64,000 nucleotides of DNA from Azospirillum picis (GTDB taxonomy: Bacteria; Pseudomonadota; Alphaproteobacteria; Azospirillales; Azospirillaceae), in assembly GCF_017876115.1 (NCBI RefSeq), contig NZ_JAGINO010000013.1, forward strand, positions 116,538-180,537. The letters run 5' to 3'. Below are positions 9,001 to 17,027 of the stretch, one piece after another; within the stretch, counting starts at the first letter, position 1, and every line of letters starts with the position of its first letter. The position numbers and the translations under genes are program-made. Below the pieces are notes generated by a model, which saw only the letters and a list, made by a program, of their open reading frames with translations, was not told the origin of the DNA and did no database searches.

Positions 9001-11812
9001 TGCCGTGATTGAGCGTGGCGCCCGCGGGCAGCCCCTCGATCCGGATGGCGGAGAGATACTCCGAGCCGTCGGTGTCGGTCAGCGCCGGACGGATGTCGAG
9101 CGCGATCGCGCTGTCCTCGGCGCCGGACGCGGCCGATACGGCAAGGGCCGGCGCATCGGACACCGGCGTGACGGTCACCGACAGCGGCGTGGTGATGCTG
9201 ACCGGGGCGGCCGAGCCGTCCCGGCTGGTGGCGGTGACCTGTACCGTGAAATCGACGTCGCTGTCGGCCGGCGGGGTGATGGTCAGGTTGGCCAACTGGT
9301 CGGGGGTCAGCGTCCAGGTGGTGGTGCCGTCCGCTTCGGTGACCGAGGTGCCGGCGCTGAGGCTGGCGCCATGGGGGACCCCGGAGATGGTGATGCCGAG
9401 CGTCTCCGAGCCGTCGGTGTCGGTCAGCGCCGCGCGGATGTCGAGCGCGATCGCGCTGTCCTCGGCGCCGGATGCCGGCTGGACGCTCAAGGTCGGCGCA
9501 TCGGTCACCGGATCGACCACCACCCGCAGCGGGGCGCTCACGCTGGCCGGAACGGCCGCGCCGTCCTTGGCGGTGGCGGTGACCTGCAGGGTGAAGTCGA
9601 CGTCGCTGTGCAGCGGCGGGGTGATGGTCAGGCCGGCGATCTGGTTCGGCGCCAGGATGATGGCGCCGTTGCTGATCGTCAGCGTGTCGCCGGCGCCGTT
9701 GGTCAGCTTGGCCCCGTCGGGGATGCCGCTGATGGTGATGCTCAGCGTCTCGGAGCCGTCGGTGTCGGTCAGCGCCGAGCTGATCGACAGCGGAATGCCG
9801 GTATCCTGGGCGCCATGGGCGTCCTGCACGCCCAGCGTCGGCAGGTCCGACACCGGATTGACGGTCACGGCGAGGGTGGAGGTGACGCTGGCCGGCACCG
9901 CCGAGCCGTCCCGTGCCGTGGCCGTCACGGTCAGCGTGAAGTCGACGTCGCTGTTGAGGGGCGGGGTGATGCGCAGCCCCGCCAGTTGTGCCGGTGCCAG
10001 GGTGATGGAACCGTTGCTGATCGTCAGCGTGTCGCCGGCCGCGTTGGTCAGCCTGGCCCCGTCGGGGATGCCGGCGATGGTGATGCCGAGCGTCTCGGAA
10101 CCGTCGGTGTCGGTGAGCGCCGGGCTGATCGACAGCGGGATGCCGGTGTCCTCGTCGCCGCTGGCCGCCTGGACCGCCAGCGTCGGCGTGTCCGACACCG
10201 GGTTGACGGTGACGGCGAGGGGCGAGGTGACGCTGGCCGGCGCCGCCGAGCCGTCGCGGGACGTCGCGGTGACCTGCAGGGTGAAGTCGGCGTCGCTGTT
10301 GGCGGGCGGCGTGATCGCCAGCCCCGCCAGTTGCGCCGGGGTCAGGGTGATGGAACCGTTGCTGATCGTCAGCGTGTCGCCGGCCGCGTTGTGGAGCGTG
10401 GCGCCGCTGGGAATGCCGCTGATGGTGATGCTGAGCGTCTCGGAGCCGTCGGTGTCGGTCAGCGCCGGGGTGATCGACAGCGGGATGCCGGTGTCCTCGT
10501 CGCCGCTGGCCGCCTGGACCGCCAGCGTCGGCAGGTCCGACACCGGGTTGACCGTCACCAGCAGCGGGGCGGTCGTGGTCGCCGGCGCGGCCGAGCCGTC
10601 GCGGGACGTCGCGGTGACCTGCAGGGTGAAGTCGGCGTCGCTGTTGGACGGCGGCGTGATGGTCAGGCCCGCGAGCTGCGCCGGGGTCAGCGTCACCGTC
10701 CCATTGACGACGGTGAGGACGCCGCCGGCGTAGCTCAGCACCGCGCCCTGGGGAACGCCGGCGATGGTGACGCTCAGCACCTCCGAACCGTCGGTGTCGG
10801 TCAGGGCGGCAGTGATCGCCAGCGGAATGCCGGTATCCTCGTTGCCGGTCGCCGGCTGCACGGCCAGCGTGGGCGTATCGGACACCGGGTTGACCGTCAC
10901 CGGCAACGTGGTGGTGCTGCTGAGCGCCCCGCCGGTGCCGCTGCTGGTCGCCACGACGGTGAGCGTGAAGTCGTCGCCGGCATTGGGCGGCGGCGTGATG
11001 GTCAGGCCGGCGAGCTGCTCCGCGGTCAGCGTGATGGTGCCGTTCACCACCACCAGCACGCCGCCGGCGTTGCTGAGCACCGAGCCGTCGGGGATGCCGG
11101 ACAGGGTGATGGTCAGCAGTTGCCCGCCGGCAGTGCCGGTGACGGCGGCCGTGACGTCGAGGGCGATGGCGGTGTCTTCATCGCCGGTGGCCGGCCGGGT
11201 TGCCAGGCTGGGGGCGGTGGCCGCCGCCTGCGCGGTCAGCACGGCGGCGGTGGCGGCAACCGGATTGGCGTCCGCGACGACGGCCGTGGCCGGATCGGCG
11301 GCGGCGCCGGGTGCCGCGGCGGACTGGGGCTGGGACGCCGTGGCTTCCCCCTCCGCGCCGGACACGGCCGGCACCTCATACCGGGTGGTGGTGCGCGGGT
11401 TCCACAGCAATTGTGCGGCGGCATCGTCGGCCGCTGCCCTGTCCGCCGGATCGGCGCTGTCGACGCCCGATCCCTCCGGGCCGATGGGGCCGCCGCCCCG
11501 GATGCCGGCCGACCGCAGGGCGTCGCCTTCCAGCAGCGTGGCGACGGCCGGCAGGTCGGCCGCGATGGCGACGGTTTCGCCGAGGACGGCACCGGTCTGC
11601 ACGTTGCCGCCGATCATCAGGTCGCTGGCGCCGCGGTAATCGGTCTGCACGTAGCCGAGCGTGTCGTCGGGGCGCTCCAGCGCCACCGTGCCGGCCTCGT
11701 GGATCACCCCCTCCAGCCGTTGGGAGTCGACCTGCTGAAGAAGCGTCAGGTCGTCGAGGATCTGCCGATCATCAACCGTCGGCGCTTGTCCCGGAACCGC
11801 CTCTTCAGCCAT
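1..11812 (-). CDS. Giant repetitive surface adhesin (Ig/cadherin-like tandem repeats), 3' end outside window
   Basis: At least 3,937 codons are open on the minus strand, from ATG at 11812 to the left edge with no stop, so the C-terminus is missing. A GGAG lies 9 nt before the ATG. Residues 1 to about 200 are non-repetitive and acidic with no Sec signal peptide. The rest is tandem beta-sandwich-like modules. Those from about 11200 down to 8800 are about 114 aa each, with a recurring pattern of VTVNPVSDxPTL, GxEDT, DTDGSE and LTITPPxN. Below about 8450 longer paired modules also carry a WSDW motif. Tandem modules of this kind without a Sec signal are typical of LapA/BapA-type adhesins exported by type I secretion. 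Export by the PrtD/HlyD pair in this window is inference, because the secretion signal is not visible. Long open frames on the opposite strand here are shadows. Confidence 0.88.
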   Translation of the reverse strand, partial: MAEEAVPGQAPTVDDRQILDDLTLLQQVDSQRLEGVIHEAGTVALERPDDTLGYVQTDYRGASDLMIGGNVQTGAVLGETVAIAADLPAVATLLEGDALRSAGIRGGGPIGPEGSGVDSADPADRAAADDAAAQLLWNPRTTTRYEVPAVSGAEGEATASQPQSAAAPGAAADPATAVVADANPVAATAAVLTAQAAATAPSLATRPATGDEDTAIALDVTAAVTGTAGGQLLTITLSGIPDGSVLSNAGGVLVVVNGTITLTAEQLAGLTITPPPNAGDDFTLTVVATSSGTGGALSSTTTLPVTVNPVSDTPTLAVQPATGNEDTGIPLAITAALTDTDGSEVLSVTIAGVPQGAVLSYAGGVLTVVNGTVTLTPAQLAGLTITPPSNSDADFTLQVTATSRDGSAAPATTTAPLLVTVNPVSDLPTLAVQAASGDEDTGIPLSITPALTDTDGSETLSITISGIPSGATLHNAAGDTLTISNGSITLTPAQLAGLAITPPANSDADFTLQVTATSRDGSAAPASVTSPLAVTVNPVSDTPTLAVQAASGDEDTGIPLSISPALTDTDGSETLGITIAGIPDGARLTNAAGDTLTISNGSITLAPAQLAGLRITPPLNSDVDFTLTVTATARDGSAVPASVTSTLAVTVNPVSDLPTLGVQDAHGAQDTGIPLSISSALTDTDGSETLSITISGIPDGAKLTNGAGDTLTISNGAIILAPNQIAGLTITPPLHSDVDFTLQVTATAKDGAAVPASVSAPLRVVVDPVTDAPTLSVQPASGAEDSAIALDIRAALTDTDGSETLGITISGVPHGASLSAGTSVTEADGTTTWTLTPDQLANLTITPPADSDVDFTVQVTATSRDGSAAPVSITTPLSVTVTPVSDAPALAVSAASGAEDSAIALDIRPALTDTDGSEYLSAIRIEGLPAGATLNHGTHNADGSWTLTGNPDDPSVLRAQLDDLKLTPPANDARDFQLTVIASSQETSRDGAAAVPAATTTRTIDVRVDAVADTPTLDVSAASGSEDGWIPLDVRSATLDTDGSETLAVLVTGLPDGAVLNHGTQNANGSWTVAAGDLGSLAIKPPANSDRDFTIHLQAQTTETGGDGAIAQQHALSDIKDIRVTVAGVADTPALTQSAAAAGNEDSRIALNLDMAVKGSNETLGLVLTGVPEGATFYSSASGDPVHSAIGHYDATTKSWSFSSDEIATLKQDGNGLYIQPPEDWSDWNTANHNAGASITATLTASQTDPDSHVTTTADKTLTFTLHVDAVADQPKVTASTDGGLEDTAIRLAIHPSVSDRDGSEEIVRITISDVPEGATLSHGQNQGHGVWTLEPGDLADLTIKPPPNSDTDFTLTITTTTQEKGSAVAVAEAVSDPVKLLVTVAGVADTPALTQSAAAAGNEDGRIALNLDMAVKGSNETLGLVLTGVPEGATFYSSASGDPVHSAIGHYDATTKSWSFSSDEIATLKQAGNGLYIQPPEDWSDWNTADHNAGASITATLTASQTDPDSHVTTTADKTLTFTLHVDAVADQPKVTASTDGGLEDTAIRLAIHPSVSDRDGSEEIVRITISDVPEGATLSHGQNQGHGVWTLEPGDLADLTIKPPPNSDTDFTLTITTTTQEKGSAVAVAEAVSDPVKLLVTVAGVADTPALTQSAAAAGNEDSRIALNLDMAVKGSNETLGLVLTGVPEGSTFYSSASGDPVHSAIGHYDATTKSWSFSSDEIATLKQAGNGLYIQPPEDWSDWNTADHNAGASITATLTASQTDPDSHVTTTADKTLTFTLHVNAVADQPTVSVLHDRLTITQNDDSGADANWLALDITPHLKDSDGSEVASLTITGVPTDAKLNHGSRNDNGSWTVPDGQWGDLKLLPGAHNAHDFTLTIVANATESGSQVAAGQGTAVSDPVRIAVTVTGIAETPLLVPGAARGNEDTLIDLKLSLSVSDPNERLTKLELTGVPSDSHFFAGSNGHPIGHDNGDGRWSFSAEEVATIRSGGLYLQPPKDWSDYDTAGHDTGMRIGATLTAEATDPDSKVVSTSHTEQTLSVRVDAVADQPKAMVAQDASGHEYDGKTPNWIALSITAPELRDQDGSETLAVTVTGLPAAALLNHGSRNDDGSWTVAAGDLGDLKVQPGAHDARDFTLTFTATATEQGSHVAVATASTSTTLKVTVEGVADTPMLRQTLPAGGDEDTRINLNLTEALGFSASSATTPETLTLTITGVPAGTKFFSAATGDTPVGTETSPGTWTFNDGEIAVVRNGSLYMLPPTDWSDYDTAGHATGMQLQAKLTASETDPDSGIVTHAPSSALDFTVTVNSVADAPSLTFAATAANGTTTVKGAEFDGKTENWIALKTFAAPTDKDGSEYVSSVTITGLPAGARLNAGIQNNDGSWTIAGDPDNPAVLREALANLKVLPGAHDARDFTLTFVATATELGSHVSKSTATTTQAVRVEVEGVADTPVLHQTLPAGGDEDTRINLNLTEALGFTLSSTTTAETLTLTITGVPDKSQFFDAEGNSIGTQSAGTWTFSDAEIAKLNQAGNGLYLKPPPDWSDWSSADHTAGLPLHVTLTATEVDPDSGKATTASTATDITVHVDAVADTPKLGVSNATGSQNDLSGAAGRWIDLKITPTVADADGSEYIASITISKVPAGATLNHGVDLGITDKATGTHSWKIDSADIAGLKLLPPAHDAKDFSITVQATASERGEDAQVSVRDALSEVKTILVTVKATAEAPILGQTGPAKGDEDTRINVHLDTRLSDPGETFTGMTISGQPEGTVFYTTDDPSSPDYGTMVGSYDAASKSWSFSAADLTKIASAGHGLFVQPPRDWSDWNSGNHSAGLALTTKLSAQKVDPDSKAVVTATTTRILAVEVDAVADAPTVTAAAAAGKEGAPIKLSIAPHLTDADGSEVIDHLTITGIPDGATLTDGNGRILTVVDGAATLTPEQLKNLHITPPAHSDADFTLHITATAKETGDPAHIATSSATSKVYDLRVTVEAVADTPKVTVTAASGNEDSWIDLGGKIAITTPDHDGSESLSLRIEGLPTGALLNHGSRNADGSWTLYQADLADLKLLPPKDVNADLTLKVTGVATEASNGDVAVSTPVTLTVTVTGTPEAPLLSQSAHASGYEDSRIDLHLTEALTDRNEALSLTLGGIPPDAQFYVSPTDATPVGQWVANSGEAFGGHYSFTAAEVDKMKAGGLFLLPPKDWSDWSSKGAAGQDWSGWSPGQGGMAVTATLISTDTDVDTGVQTSAGTKITFDVHVKGVADAPNGLGAGNFQVHVKEDGDAASGNVTHGSLVDLGFGALSPKDGDGSEHLSVVISDLPAGCSLQFANGVSIDNLVPIAPGKWSVDQQYLSSLRLVVPENANVDTRGVLTLRADVVVTEVDGDVRIDQRSVEVTIDAVTDQARISGGGTYDEDAVMALHLSVAAGGIGETVDSISLDLGKLPSGSTFLYDGREVAIPAGGLYTVPAGFDLSKFAVKPPQNYSDYTNHGNPISIGVSVVSHDHGAASLTTTKTLTLAVSGVADAPTVSGSFSDLTMNSGLFAALPVADRLNLGDKDSSERLWMAVDGLPDGAILVDGAGHLVGLNEGHGRWLLTPAQWDTATGGGGLNLRVPVGLRDSSGTALTSATITITPLSVERDTGSVGQGSPTHFSISFAENGASHGGGSHANNGWGNGDQTAPGNSGPNNNAENSTGSTGNGNGNQNNGNHGHAGGAGTGELVPIDPTMPSLGYGQLQPNGVIGAKGAEDGTIALSIKIGGHSGQTATLVIDAASLPAGAKLSAGIYDPVHNVWTVGESEIADLSITPPANWNSEQNGSITLLGHVVLTDPATGGTSIAALPMTVLVDAVTDSPTLSGGGQGKEDHPIALNLAVAAGAAGETVESVVISDVPPGAKLIDANGAVLAADPVTGHYTMSVATAAGLKLLPPANWSDYSGS
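6459..8445 (-). repeat. Near-identical 777-bp tandem repeats inside the adhesin gene
   Basis: The landmark TGCAGGGTGAAGGTCAGCG occurs at 6459, 7236 and 8013, spaced exactly 777 bp (259 codons). Copies 1 and 2 are almost identical with only scattered substitutions (for example GAGCCTTCC versus GCCCCCTCC in the fragment reading toward the paired module). The third copy follows them until about 8445 and then diverges. Because 777 is a multiple of three, gain or loss of a unit keeps the frame. Confidence 0.9.
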
Positions 11813-12244
11813 CGCACCCACTCCACACAAAGGGGCATCATCACCCCTTTCGATCCTGCAGGAGCATCCTTTCTATCTCATTGACTTGCTAGTGATAAGA
11901 AACGAGCTGTGATCAGTTGTATTGAACCCCTGCTCTGCGCCTTGCCCAACAGGGCACAGTGGCCCGGCATCGACGGGCTGGACACGGTGAGTGTCGGCGA
12001 ATGTGCCCTTTCCGTTCCGGAGCGTCCCGGTGCCTGACCGCACGCCCTCTTCACGGACCGCATTGTCCGCATGCGGCGAGGCTTGCCGATGGCGATGGGC
12101 GCTCCTTCGCCGTGCCAAACCCGGTGCCGGGCCGGCAAGGCGCGCGACGGCAAGGCGCTCTGCCGGCCAACGGACGGGTTGAAGCGCCGCGATTGCTTCC
12201 AGCCAATGGGGGGCGGCAACCGGCAAGACTTCTGGTGGGGGGCC
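11813..12244. other. Intergenic region upstream of the adhesin
   Basis: This is the 5' region of the minus-strand adhesin gene. The first 60 bases hold the probable ribosome-binding site. The open frames that cross it on both strands lack convincing protein features, and no further gene is called. Confidence 0.4.
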
Positions 12245-12721
12245 ATGATCCCGGCGGCGGGCTCGCTGATCGAGGACATCGACGACACCGTGACCGTCCC
12301 GGAACGCTGGAAGGCCGTCCTCTGGCGGCTGTGCCGGTCGGTCGGGGCGACCAGCGGCCTCCTGTTCACCGCGTCGGGGCAGCCCAATGCCCAGGCGCTC
12401 TCGGCGCGCGGGCTGCCCAGCCGCAGCACCGTGCGGCGCGGCGAGGGCATCGCCGACGAAGTCGGGCTCAAGCGCCCGCCATTTCATCCGGCAAAGGGCC
12501 TGCGCCCAGAGGGCAGGAACGGCGCGGCGGCATGCCGGCTCCCCCTACCACCGAGCACCGGCGATCCTGCGGCGGTCATGCTGAGCCGCGACGCCCGCGC
12601 GTTCGGCCGCCCGCTCCCGCCCTGCAGGCGCTGGTTGCGCATCTCCGCTCCCGCCTGGCGTCGTACCACGGGAACCGGCAATGGTCCGGATAAGGCGGAG
12701 GGAGGAAAGACGCCGCCATAG
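12245..12721 (+). pseudogene. Possible fragment of a LuxR-type regulator sensor domain
   Basis: From ATG at 12245, preceded by a purine-rich GGTGGGGGG, about 75 residues look coding: third positions are G/C-rich and the protein reads sensibly, including ERWKAVLWRLCRSVGAT followed by a hydrophobic strand. This resembles the N-terminal PAS/GAF-like part of some alphaproteobacterial LuxR regulators. After about 12480 the frame continues as low-complexity arginine/proline-rich sequence without a helix-turn-helix, so the gene is probably truncated or decayed. The family assignment is weak. Confidence 0.25.
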
Positions 12722-12788
12722 GGGTACAGCCATCTGCCATTGCCGGTTGGATGCCGTGTCACCGCGCAATTCAACGGCCACATATGGA

Positions 12789-12815
12789 TTGGGCTTAGAT
12801 TAAACTTGATATAAT
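12789..12815 (+). promoter_or_regulatory. Candidate sigma-70-like promoter for the small RTX gene
   Basis: A perfect TATAAT (12810-12815) lies in an AT-rich stretch 75 nt before the RTX start codon. A possible -35 element, TTGGGC (12789-12794), is 15 nt upstream, which is shorter than ideal. Low confidence, from sequence alone. Confidence 0.3.
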
Positions 12816-12889
12816 TTCATTTTATCTTCTACTTTGAGTAGATGCACGTGTGATGCCCAGTCCATGTCCCCTTCGAAGGAATGGTAGAG

Positions 12890-13810
12890 ATGCCCGCATT
12901 TACTGCATACCGGCCCATCGACATGTCGAATTGGTCGGATCTCTCGACATACGGGGCGCAACTGCGTTCATATGACAGCCAGCATGTCGTGGTGGGATAC
13001 TATACTGGGACCTTCGACACCTGGACCGGCTCCAATTTGAGGTTTGACCTGAACGGCCGTGTGATCGGGGGAACGGCTCTTTCGTACGTTTCCGCTGACA
13101 GTGGCGGAAAGATCTTCGAGGTCAGCGGCTTCAGTGTCAGCGCGACAACGGTAAGCAGCTATTACGACCCGCCCTATGACGGCGGCGCCGCGATCGCGTC
13201 GGTGCTGGGAGGCGACGACATGATCTCCGGGAGCGGGGGCAATGACGTCTTCTATGGGCAGGGCGGGAATGACACCGTTTTTGCAAACTCAGGAAACGAC
13301 TTCGTCAACGGCAATACCGGCGACGACCTGATCAACGGCAACCTCGGCGACGACATCGTCCGCGGCGGCCAAGGAAATGACAATGTTCGCGGCGGCCAAG
13401 GAAACGATCTGGTCTGCGGCGATCTCGGCAACGACGTCGTATTGGGGGATTTTGGCAACGACACGATTTATGGTGGCCAGAACAATGACACCCTGTATGG
13501 CGGCCAGAACAATGATTTTCTTTTCGGCGACCGGGGCGACGACATTCTGTGGGGCGACAAGGGCGATGACAGGTTGACCGGCGGGGACGGTGCGGATCTC
13601 TTTGCCTTCACCACCGGCTCCGGCGTGGATGTGATCGCCGACTTCAACGCCGCTGCCGGTGATCGCATCGGCCTTGCCGGCGGTCTTGCCTATACGATCG
13701 CTGCGAACACGGCTGGCGAGGCTGTCGTCACCTTCTCCACCAGCGACATGGTGACGCTGGCCGGGGTGCAGGCCGGCCAGGTCTCGGCCAATTGGTTCGT
13801 CAACATCTGA
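12890..13810 (+). CDS. Small secreted RTX (hemolysin-type calcium-binding) protein
   Basis: 306 aa. The start at 12890 is preferred over the in-frame ATG at 12881 because AAGGA ends 9 nt before it, whereas it abuts the upstream ATG. Residues 1-105 are a non-repetitive N-terminal domain of unknown role. Residues about 107-240 are a run of GGxGxDxUx nonapeptides that would fold as a calcium-loaded beta-roll. Several units have drifted to N-rich forms such as GNTGDD and GGQNND. The last 60 residues (DVIADFNAAAGDRIG, then VVTFSTSDMVTLAGV, ending NWFVNI) match the C-terminal type I secretion-signal region of RTX proteins and resemble those of the proteins at 29955 and 48194. There is no Sec signal. 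The likely fate is export by a type I system and calcium-dependent folding outside; the specific function is unknown. Confidence 0.85.
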   Translation: MPAFTAYRPIDMSNWSDLSTYGAQLRSYDSQHVVVGYYTGTFDTWTGSNLRFDLNGRVIGGTALSYVSADSGGKIFEVSGFSVSATTVSSYYDPPYDGGAAIASVLGGDDMISGSGGNDVFYGQGGNDTVFANSGNDFVNGNTGDDLINGNLGDDIVRGGQGNDNVRGGQGNDLVCGDLGNDVVLGDFGNDTIYGGQNNDTLYGGQNNDFLFGDRGDDILWGDKGDDRLTGGDGADLFAFTTGSGVDVIADFNAAAGDRIGLAGGLAYTIAANTAGEAVVTFSTSDMVTLAGVQAGQVSANWFVNI

Positions 13811-13832
13811 TACGGCGTTCCCCGTCCCGGAC

Positions 13833-13863
13833 GCCACGCAATGGCCCCGAACCATTGCGTGGC
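13833..13863 (+). terminator. Stem-loop after the small RTX gene
   Basis: A perfect 12-bp stem (GCCACGCAATGG / CCATTGCGTGGC) with a 7-nt loop begins 22 nt after the RTX stop codon. No T-run follows, so it may act as an mRNA-stabilising or weak terminator structure. Confidence 0.45.
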
Positions 13864-14186
13864 CGTCTACCGAGGAGATGAGGGCGGGCGGGTTCGCAGA
13901 CTTATCGACCGGAGATGCTTGGTCGAGACGGGACGGACCAAGCCAGGCTCAGTGCGTCCCCAGACGTCGTTGACGGCCTCCACCCGGCTGGCGGGTCGAT
14001 TGCTGAACCAAGGCCTGACGCACCTCGCCGGCGCCCTATCCGGCCGAGGAAGCAACCGCAGTGAAGCTACGGTCGTCAACGTCGGAACGGTCGTGGCCGT
14101 TCCGACGAGAGCTGTCAGGGCTTGTCCGCTTCCATGCATGATTTCAAACAACTTTTTCAAATGATCAAAGATCAATTAGTTTTTGA
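13864..14186. other. Intergenic region between convergent genes
   Basis: No gene is supported. It contains a perfect 10-bp stem with a 6-nt loop at 14081-14106 (GTCGGAACGG / CCGTTCCGAC). An AT-rich inverted repeat (AATGATCAAA / TTTGATCATT, 14160-14191) overlaps the stop of the downstream minus-strand glycosyltransferase. Either may terminate transcription between the converging genes. Confidence 0.4.
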
Positions 14187-17027
14187 TCATTGTGCCTCTG
14201 TAGGACGCGCAAATGCCTCCAATGCAAAACGTATTCTCTGCGCTGCCTCCGGCAAAAGCGTGATCGCAGGCCGCTCTCCACTTTGGATCGCTCGACAGAG
14301 CTGCTCAACTGCCTTGCGAAAGAGCGCAGCTTCAGGCCAAGGAGCGTTCTCAAGTCGGCCATGGTGCGCAAAGTGGTCCATACCACAAGCGAATTGCTGC
14401 TGCGCCACAGCCCGGCCGATATCAGGACGGAGGCGAAGGTATTCACGATCAGCCAGCACGAGGGCCTCGTCTAGGATCGGAAGGGCCTCCGCTATTGCCC
14501 CGTCGTTCAGCAGGTACTGCGAGAAAACCAACCGGCCTGAAATATCGTCGGGATCGAGTTCAAGCTGACGGCGGGCCATCGCAATGCCTACCGTGTGCGT
14601 CTCCGGGTTCTCAAAGAGTGTCGGAGTTGCTAACCCATATAACCGCGCCACTGATTGCTTCGATAGGCCAAGATCCAGCTGATCGTCGAGAATGCGTTGC
14701 AGCGCGTCGGTGTCGCCAGCCCGAGTGTGCAACATCATAAGCGCCTCAATAGCAGCAATCCTCTCCGCGGACTCCACAGCAAGGTTCTCGTCGTGGCAGA
14801 TGTCGGCCAGAATACCCGCTGCGATCCTATCTTGATTAGACAGCATCAAGGCCTTGCATACAATTGCCACGGCGCTTGGCGCGTCAGGGTCGGTATGATC
14901 CAGCCGTCGCAACTCCTCTGCTGATAGGTGGGCTGCGTTGTCTAATGCCAGCACGGATGGCTCCGGCGGGAAGCAAGATGCGGCGGCCACGCCGTGGGCC
15001 AGCACCGCGAGTTCGGCCAGTGGGGCCGGCAGCCCTTCAAGGAACGGTCTAAGGCTGCGCAGACGGTTCGCCTCTGCGTGCGTGACACTGAGCATAGAAG
15101 CCGAGTTTCGCCGATACCAGAAAAGGGATTCCGGAACCACAGCCGTCTTCGCCCCGGCCAGGACCGCGCGCAGGAACAGCTCAAAATCCTCGTGCCCTAG
15201 GCCGTAGTCTTCCGAGAAGCCGCCAAGCCGCTCAAAGGTCGAGCGGCGCATCAGCGCATTCGCATCACCGACCGCGTTGCCGACAACAGAAAACGACAGA
15301 ATACCGCCGACTGGCAGGTACCGCTCGACCGGCTTGGTCTGGCTGTCCGGCGGCTCTGTCCCGGTGAAAACATCGAAGACCGACGTCACGAGGTCCGCCT
15401 CCGACGACAGCGCCGCGCGGACGAAGCGGCTGATCATGAAAGGGCGGGCAACGTTGTCGTCGTCCATGAAGAGCAGGTACTCGCCGCGTGCGACGCGCGC
15501 AGCGGCATTGCGGGCGCGTCCAAGATAGCCATTGTCGAGGCGCACGATGCTCCAGTCCCGCCGTGCAAACTCGCCCTCCCAGGATTGCAGGAGGTCGGAG
15601 GTTTCTTCATCCGGGCTGCCGTCGTCCACCAGGATCACCTCGAACTTCGGGTAGTCCTGCTCCATCAACGAAACAACGGCCTGCCGGAGCAACTGAGGGC
15701 GTGCGTAATGAGTGAGGCAGACCGAAACGAGCGGGAGCGTTACCGCTGCTGCATCGGGTTGGCGCGCCTTCATCACCTGCTGATGAAGGTGGCTGAGACC
15801 TTCACGCCAAGCGCGGCGGTTTTCCTCAAGGTCGAAGGCCAAACGCGGTTTTGGTGCCCCCTCCTCCAAAATGCGGGCGAGGCTCCGTGCAAGCATATTT
15901 GGATTGTCATTGAACAGGCAGGCAGCGTGATCATCCGGGTGAATTAGCTCGGCGATCCCGCCAACGTTCCGCGATAAAAAGGGAACGCCCGCAACAAGGC
16001 ATTCGTAGACCGTGTACGGGGAGTTGTCCGCCACAGAAGGGATTATGGCAACGCGACCGTTTCCAGCCAAATAGCGTAGTGCCTCAGCTTGCCCATAGCG
16101 CGCGAGAATGCGCACCTGGAATGGCCATGCGATCGCGCGACGACTAATGTAAAGTCCGGCATGCTCTGTGCCAACCTTCGAGAATTTGCCCAAAAAAGTG
16201 ACCTGCCGCGGCGTAGCTCCCTGCGCCACCAAGCGATCAATAGCGTCGCAGAACTGCAGCAGCCCTTTGCGGTATTCAAGACGCCCGAAGAACACTATCT
16301 CATCGACCGCTGCCCGTGCGGCTACATCCGCATCTGTTTGTTCGGGAGCATTAATCAGGTTTGGCTGCACGAATGCAAAATTCGGGAGAGCAAAGCCATG
16401 CTGCTTCGCCCAATTTAACATATAAACGCTAGGGCTGATCACCGCATCGGCCATTTCAATCGACCGACGCTCGATGAAATACCCGATTGCTTGGACCGGG
16501 TGTGGCGGTATAGCTGCATTGTTCATTGTATGCCACAGACTCGGGCTGTGCGTCTGAACAATGAAGGTCGTGTTCTGAAAGCTCAACCCTGCCTGCTTAG
16601 CGCTGAGAGCATAAAAGCCGTGTCCCTGCCAATCCATCAGGATCACCAAGTCAAATTCCTGCGTCGAAAGCCAATCATAGACGTTCTTCGCTATGCGAAG
16701 TGAGGGGTGGTCCGGAAATGTATTGAATAAATACTTACAGCGCGCCCAAACTTCCGCAATGACTACGTCAATTCCCAGTTGGCGGTATGGCTCAGTCCAG
16801 CCCTGGTCGAAGGTTTCCGAACCGGCAACGCTCTGCAGTGTCAACAAAACCTTGAGCGAATGCCCGGCCTTGACGAGTTCGGAGGCTAAATAATAATTGG
16901 CAGTGCCAATACCTCCATTGCGTACCGCTCCTAGAAGATCCGCCGTAACGATGCACAGCCTGAGTCGGCCGTAGCAACTCTCTTTTTTTAGTAATGAGCC
17001 AAGAGACAACGGTAGCGGGCGATGCAT
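14187..17027 (-). CDS. Bimodular glycosyltransferase (GT4 plus GT2)
   Basis: 946 aa. Residues about 20-400 form a GT-B fold glycosyltransferase family 4 module: a GGIGTANYYLA nucleotide-sugar-binding start, FFGRLEYRKGL, and the late PYTVYECLVAGVPFLSRNVGG segment that carries the conserved acidic residue. Residues about 425-650 form a GT-A fold family 2 module: VSVCLTHYARPQ, ILVDDGSPDE, FMDDDN near residue 520, and a GHEDFELFLR catalytic segment. The last 300 residues are alpha-helical and TPR-like, ending near 14187. The enzyme probably adds two different sugars to a surface glycan or protein; donor and acceptor cannot be read from sequence. The ribosome-binding site is weak (GGATATACAATG). 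It lies upstream of no close partner but is co-directional with the next two surface-glycan genes. Confidence 0.85.
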   Translation of the reverse strand: MHRPLPLSLGSLLKKESCYGRLRLCIVTADLLGAVRNGGIGTANYYLASELVKAGHSLKVLLTLQSVAGSETFDQGWTEPYRQLGIDVVIAEVWARCKYLFNTFPDHPSLRIAKNVYDWLSTQEFDLVILMDWQGHGFYALSAKQAGLSFQNTTFIVQTHSPSLWHTMNNAAIPPHPVQAIGYFIERRSIEMADAVISPSVYMLNWAKQHGFALPNFAFVQPNLINAPEQTDADVAARAAVDEIVFFGRLEYRKGLLQFCDAIDRLVAQGATPRQVTFLGKFSKVGTEHAGLYISRRAIAWPFQVRILARYGQAEALRYLAGNGRVAIIPSVADNSPYTVYECLVAGVPFLSRNVGGIAELIHPDDHAACLFNDNPNMLARSLARILEEGAPKPRLAFDLEENRRAWREGLSHLHQQVMKARQPDAAAVTLPLVSVCLTHYARPQLLRQAVVSLMEQDYPKFEVILVDDGSPDEETSDLLQSWEGEFARRDWSIVRLDNGYLGRARNAAARVARGEYLLFMDDDNVARPFMISRFVRAALSSEADLVTSVFDVFTGTEPPDSQTKPVERYLPVGGILSFSVVGNAVGDANALMRRSTFERLGGFSEDYGLGHEDFELFLRAVLAGAKTAVVPESLFWYRRNSASMLSVTHAEANRLRSLRPFLEGLPAPLAELAVLAHGVAAASCFPPEPSVLALDNAAHLSAEELRRLDHTDPDAPSAVAIVCKALMLSNQDRIAAGILADICHDENLAVESAERIAAIEALMMLHTRAGDTDALQRILDDQLDLGLSKQSVARLYGLATPTLFENPETHTVGIAMARRQLELDPDDISGRLVFSQYLLNDGAIAEALPILDEALVLADREYLRLRPDIGRAVAQQQFACGMDHFAHHGRLENAPWPEAALFRKAVEQLCRAIQSGERPAITLLPEAAQRIRFALEAFARPTEAQ

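Noticed and set aside
5351..11884. 2,177-codon plus-strand open frame
   Set aside because: It is antisense to the adhesin repeats; its arginine/glycine-rich repetitive sequence has no domain and follows from GC-rich codon use of the true minus-strand gene.
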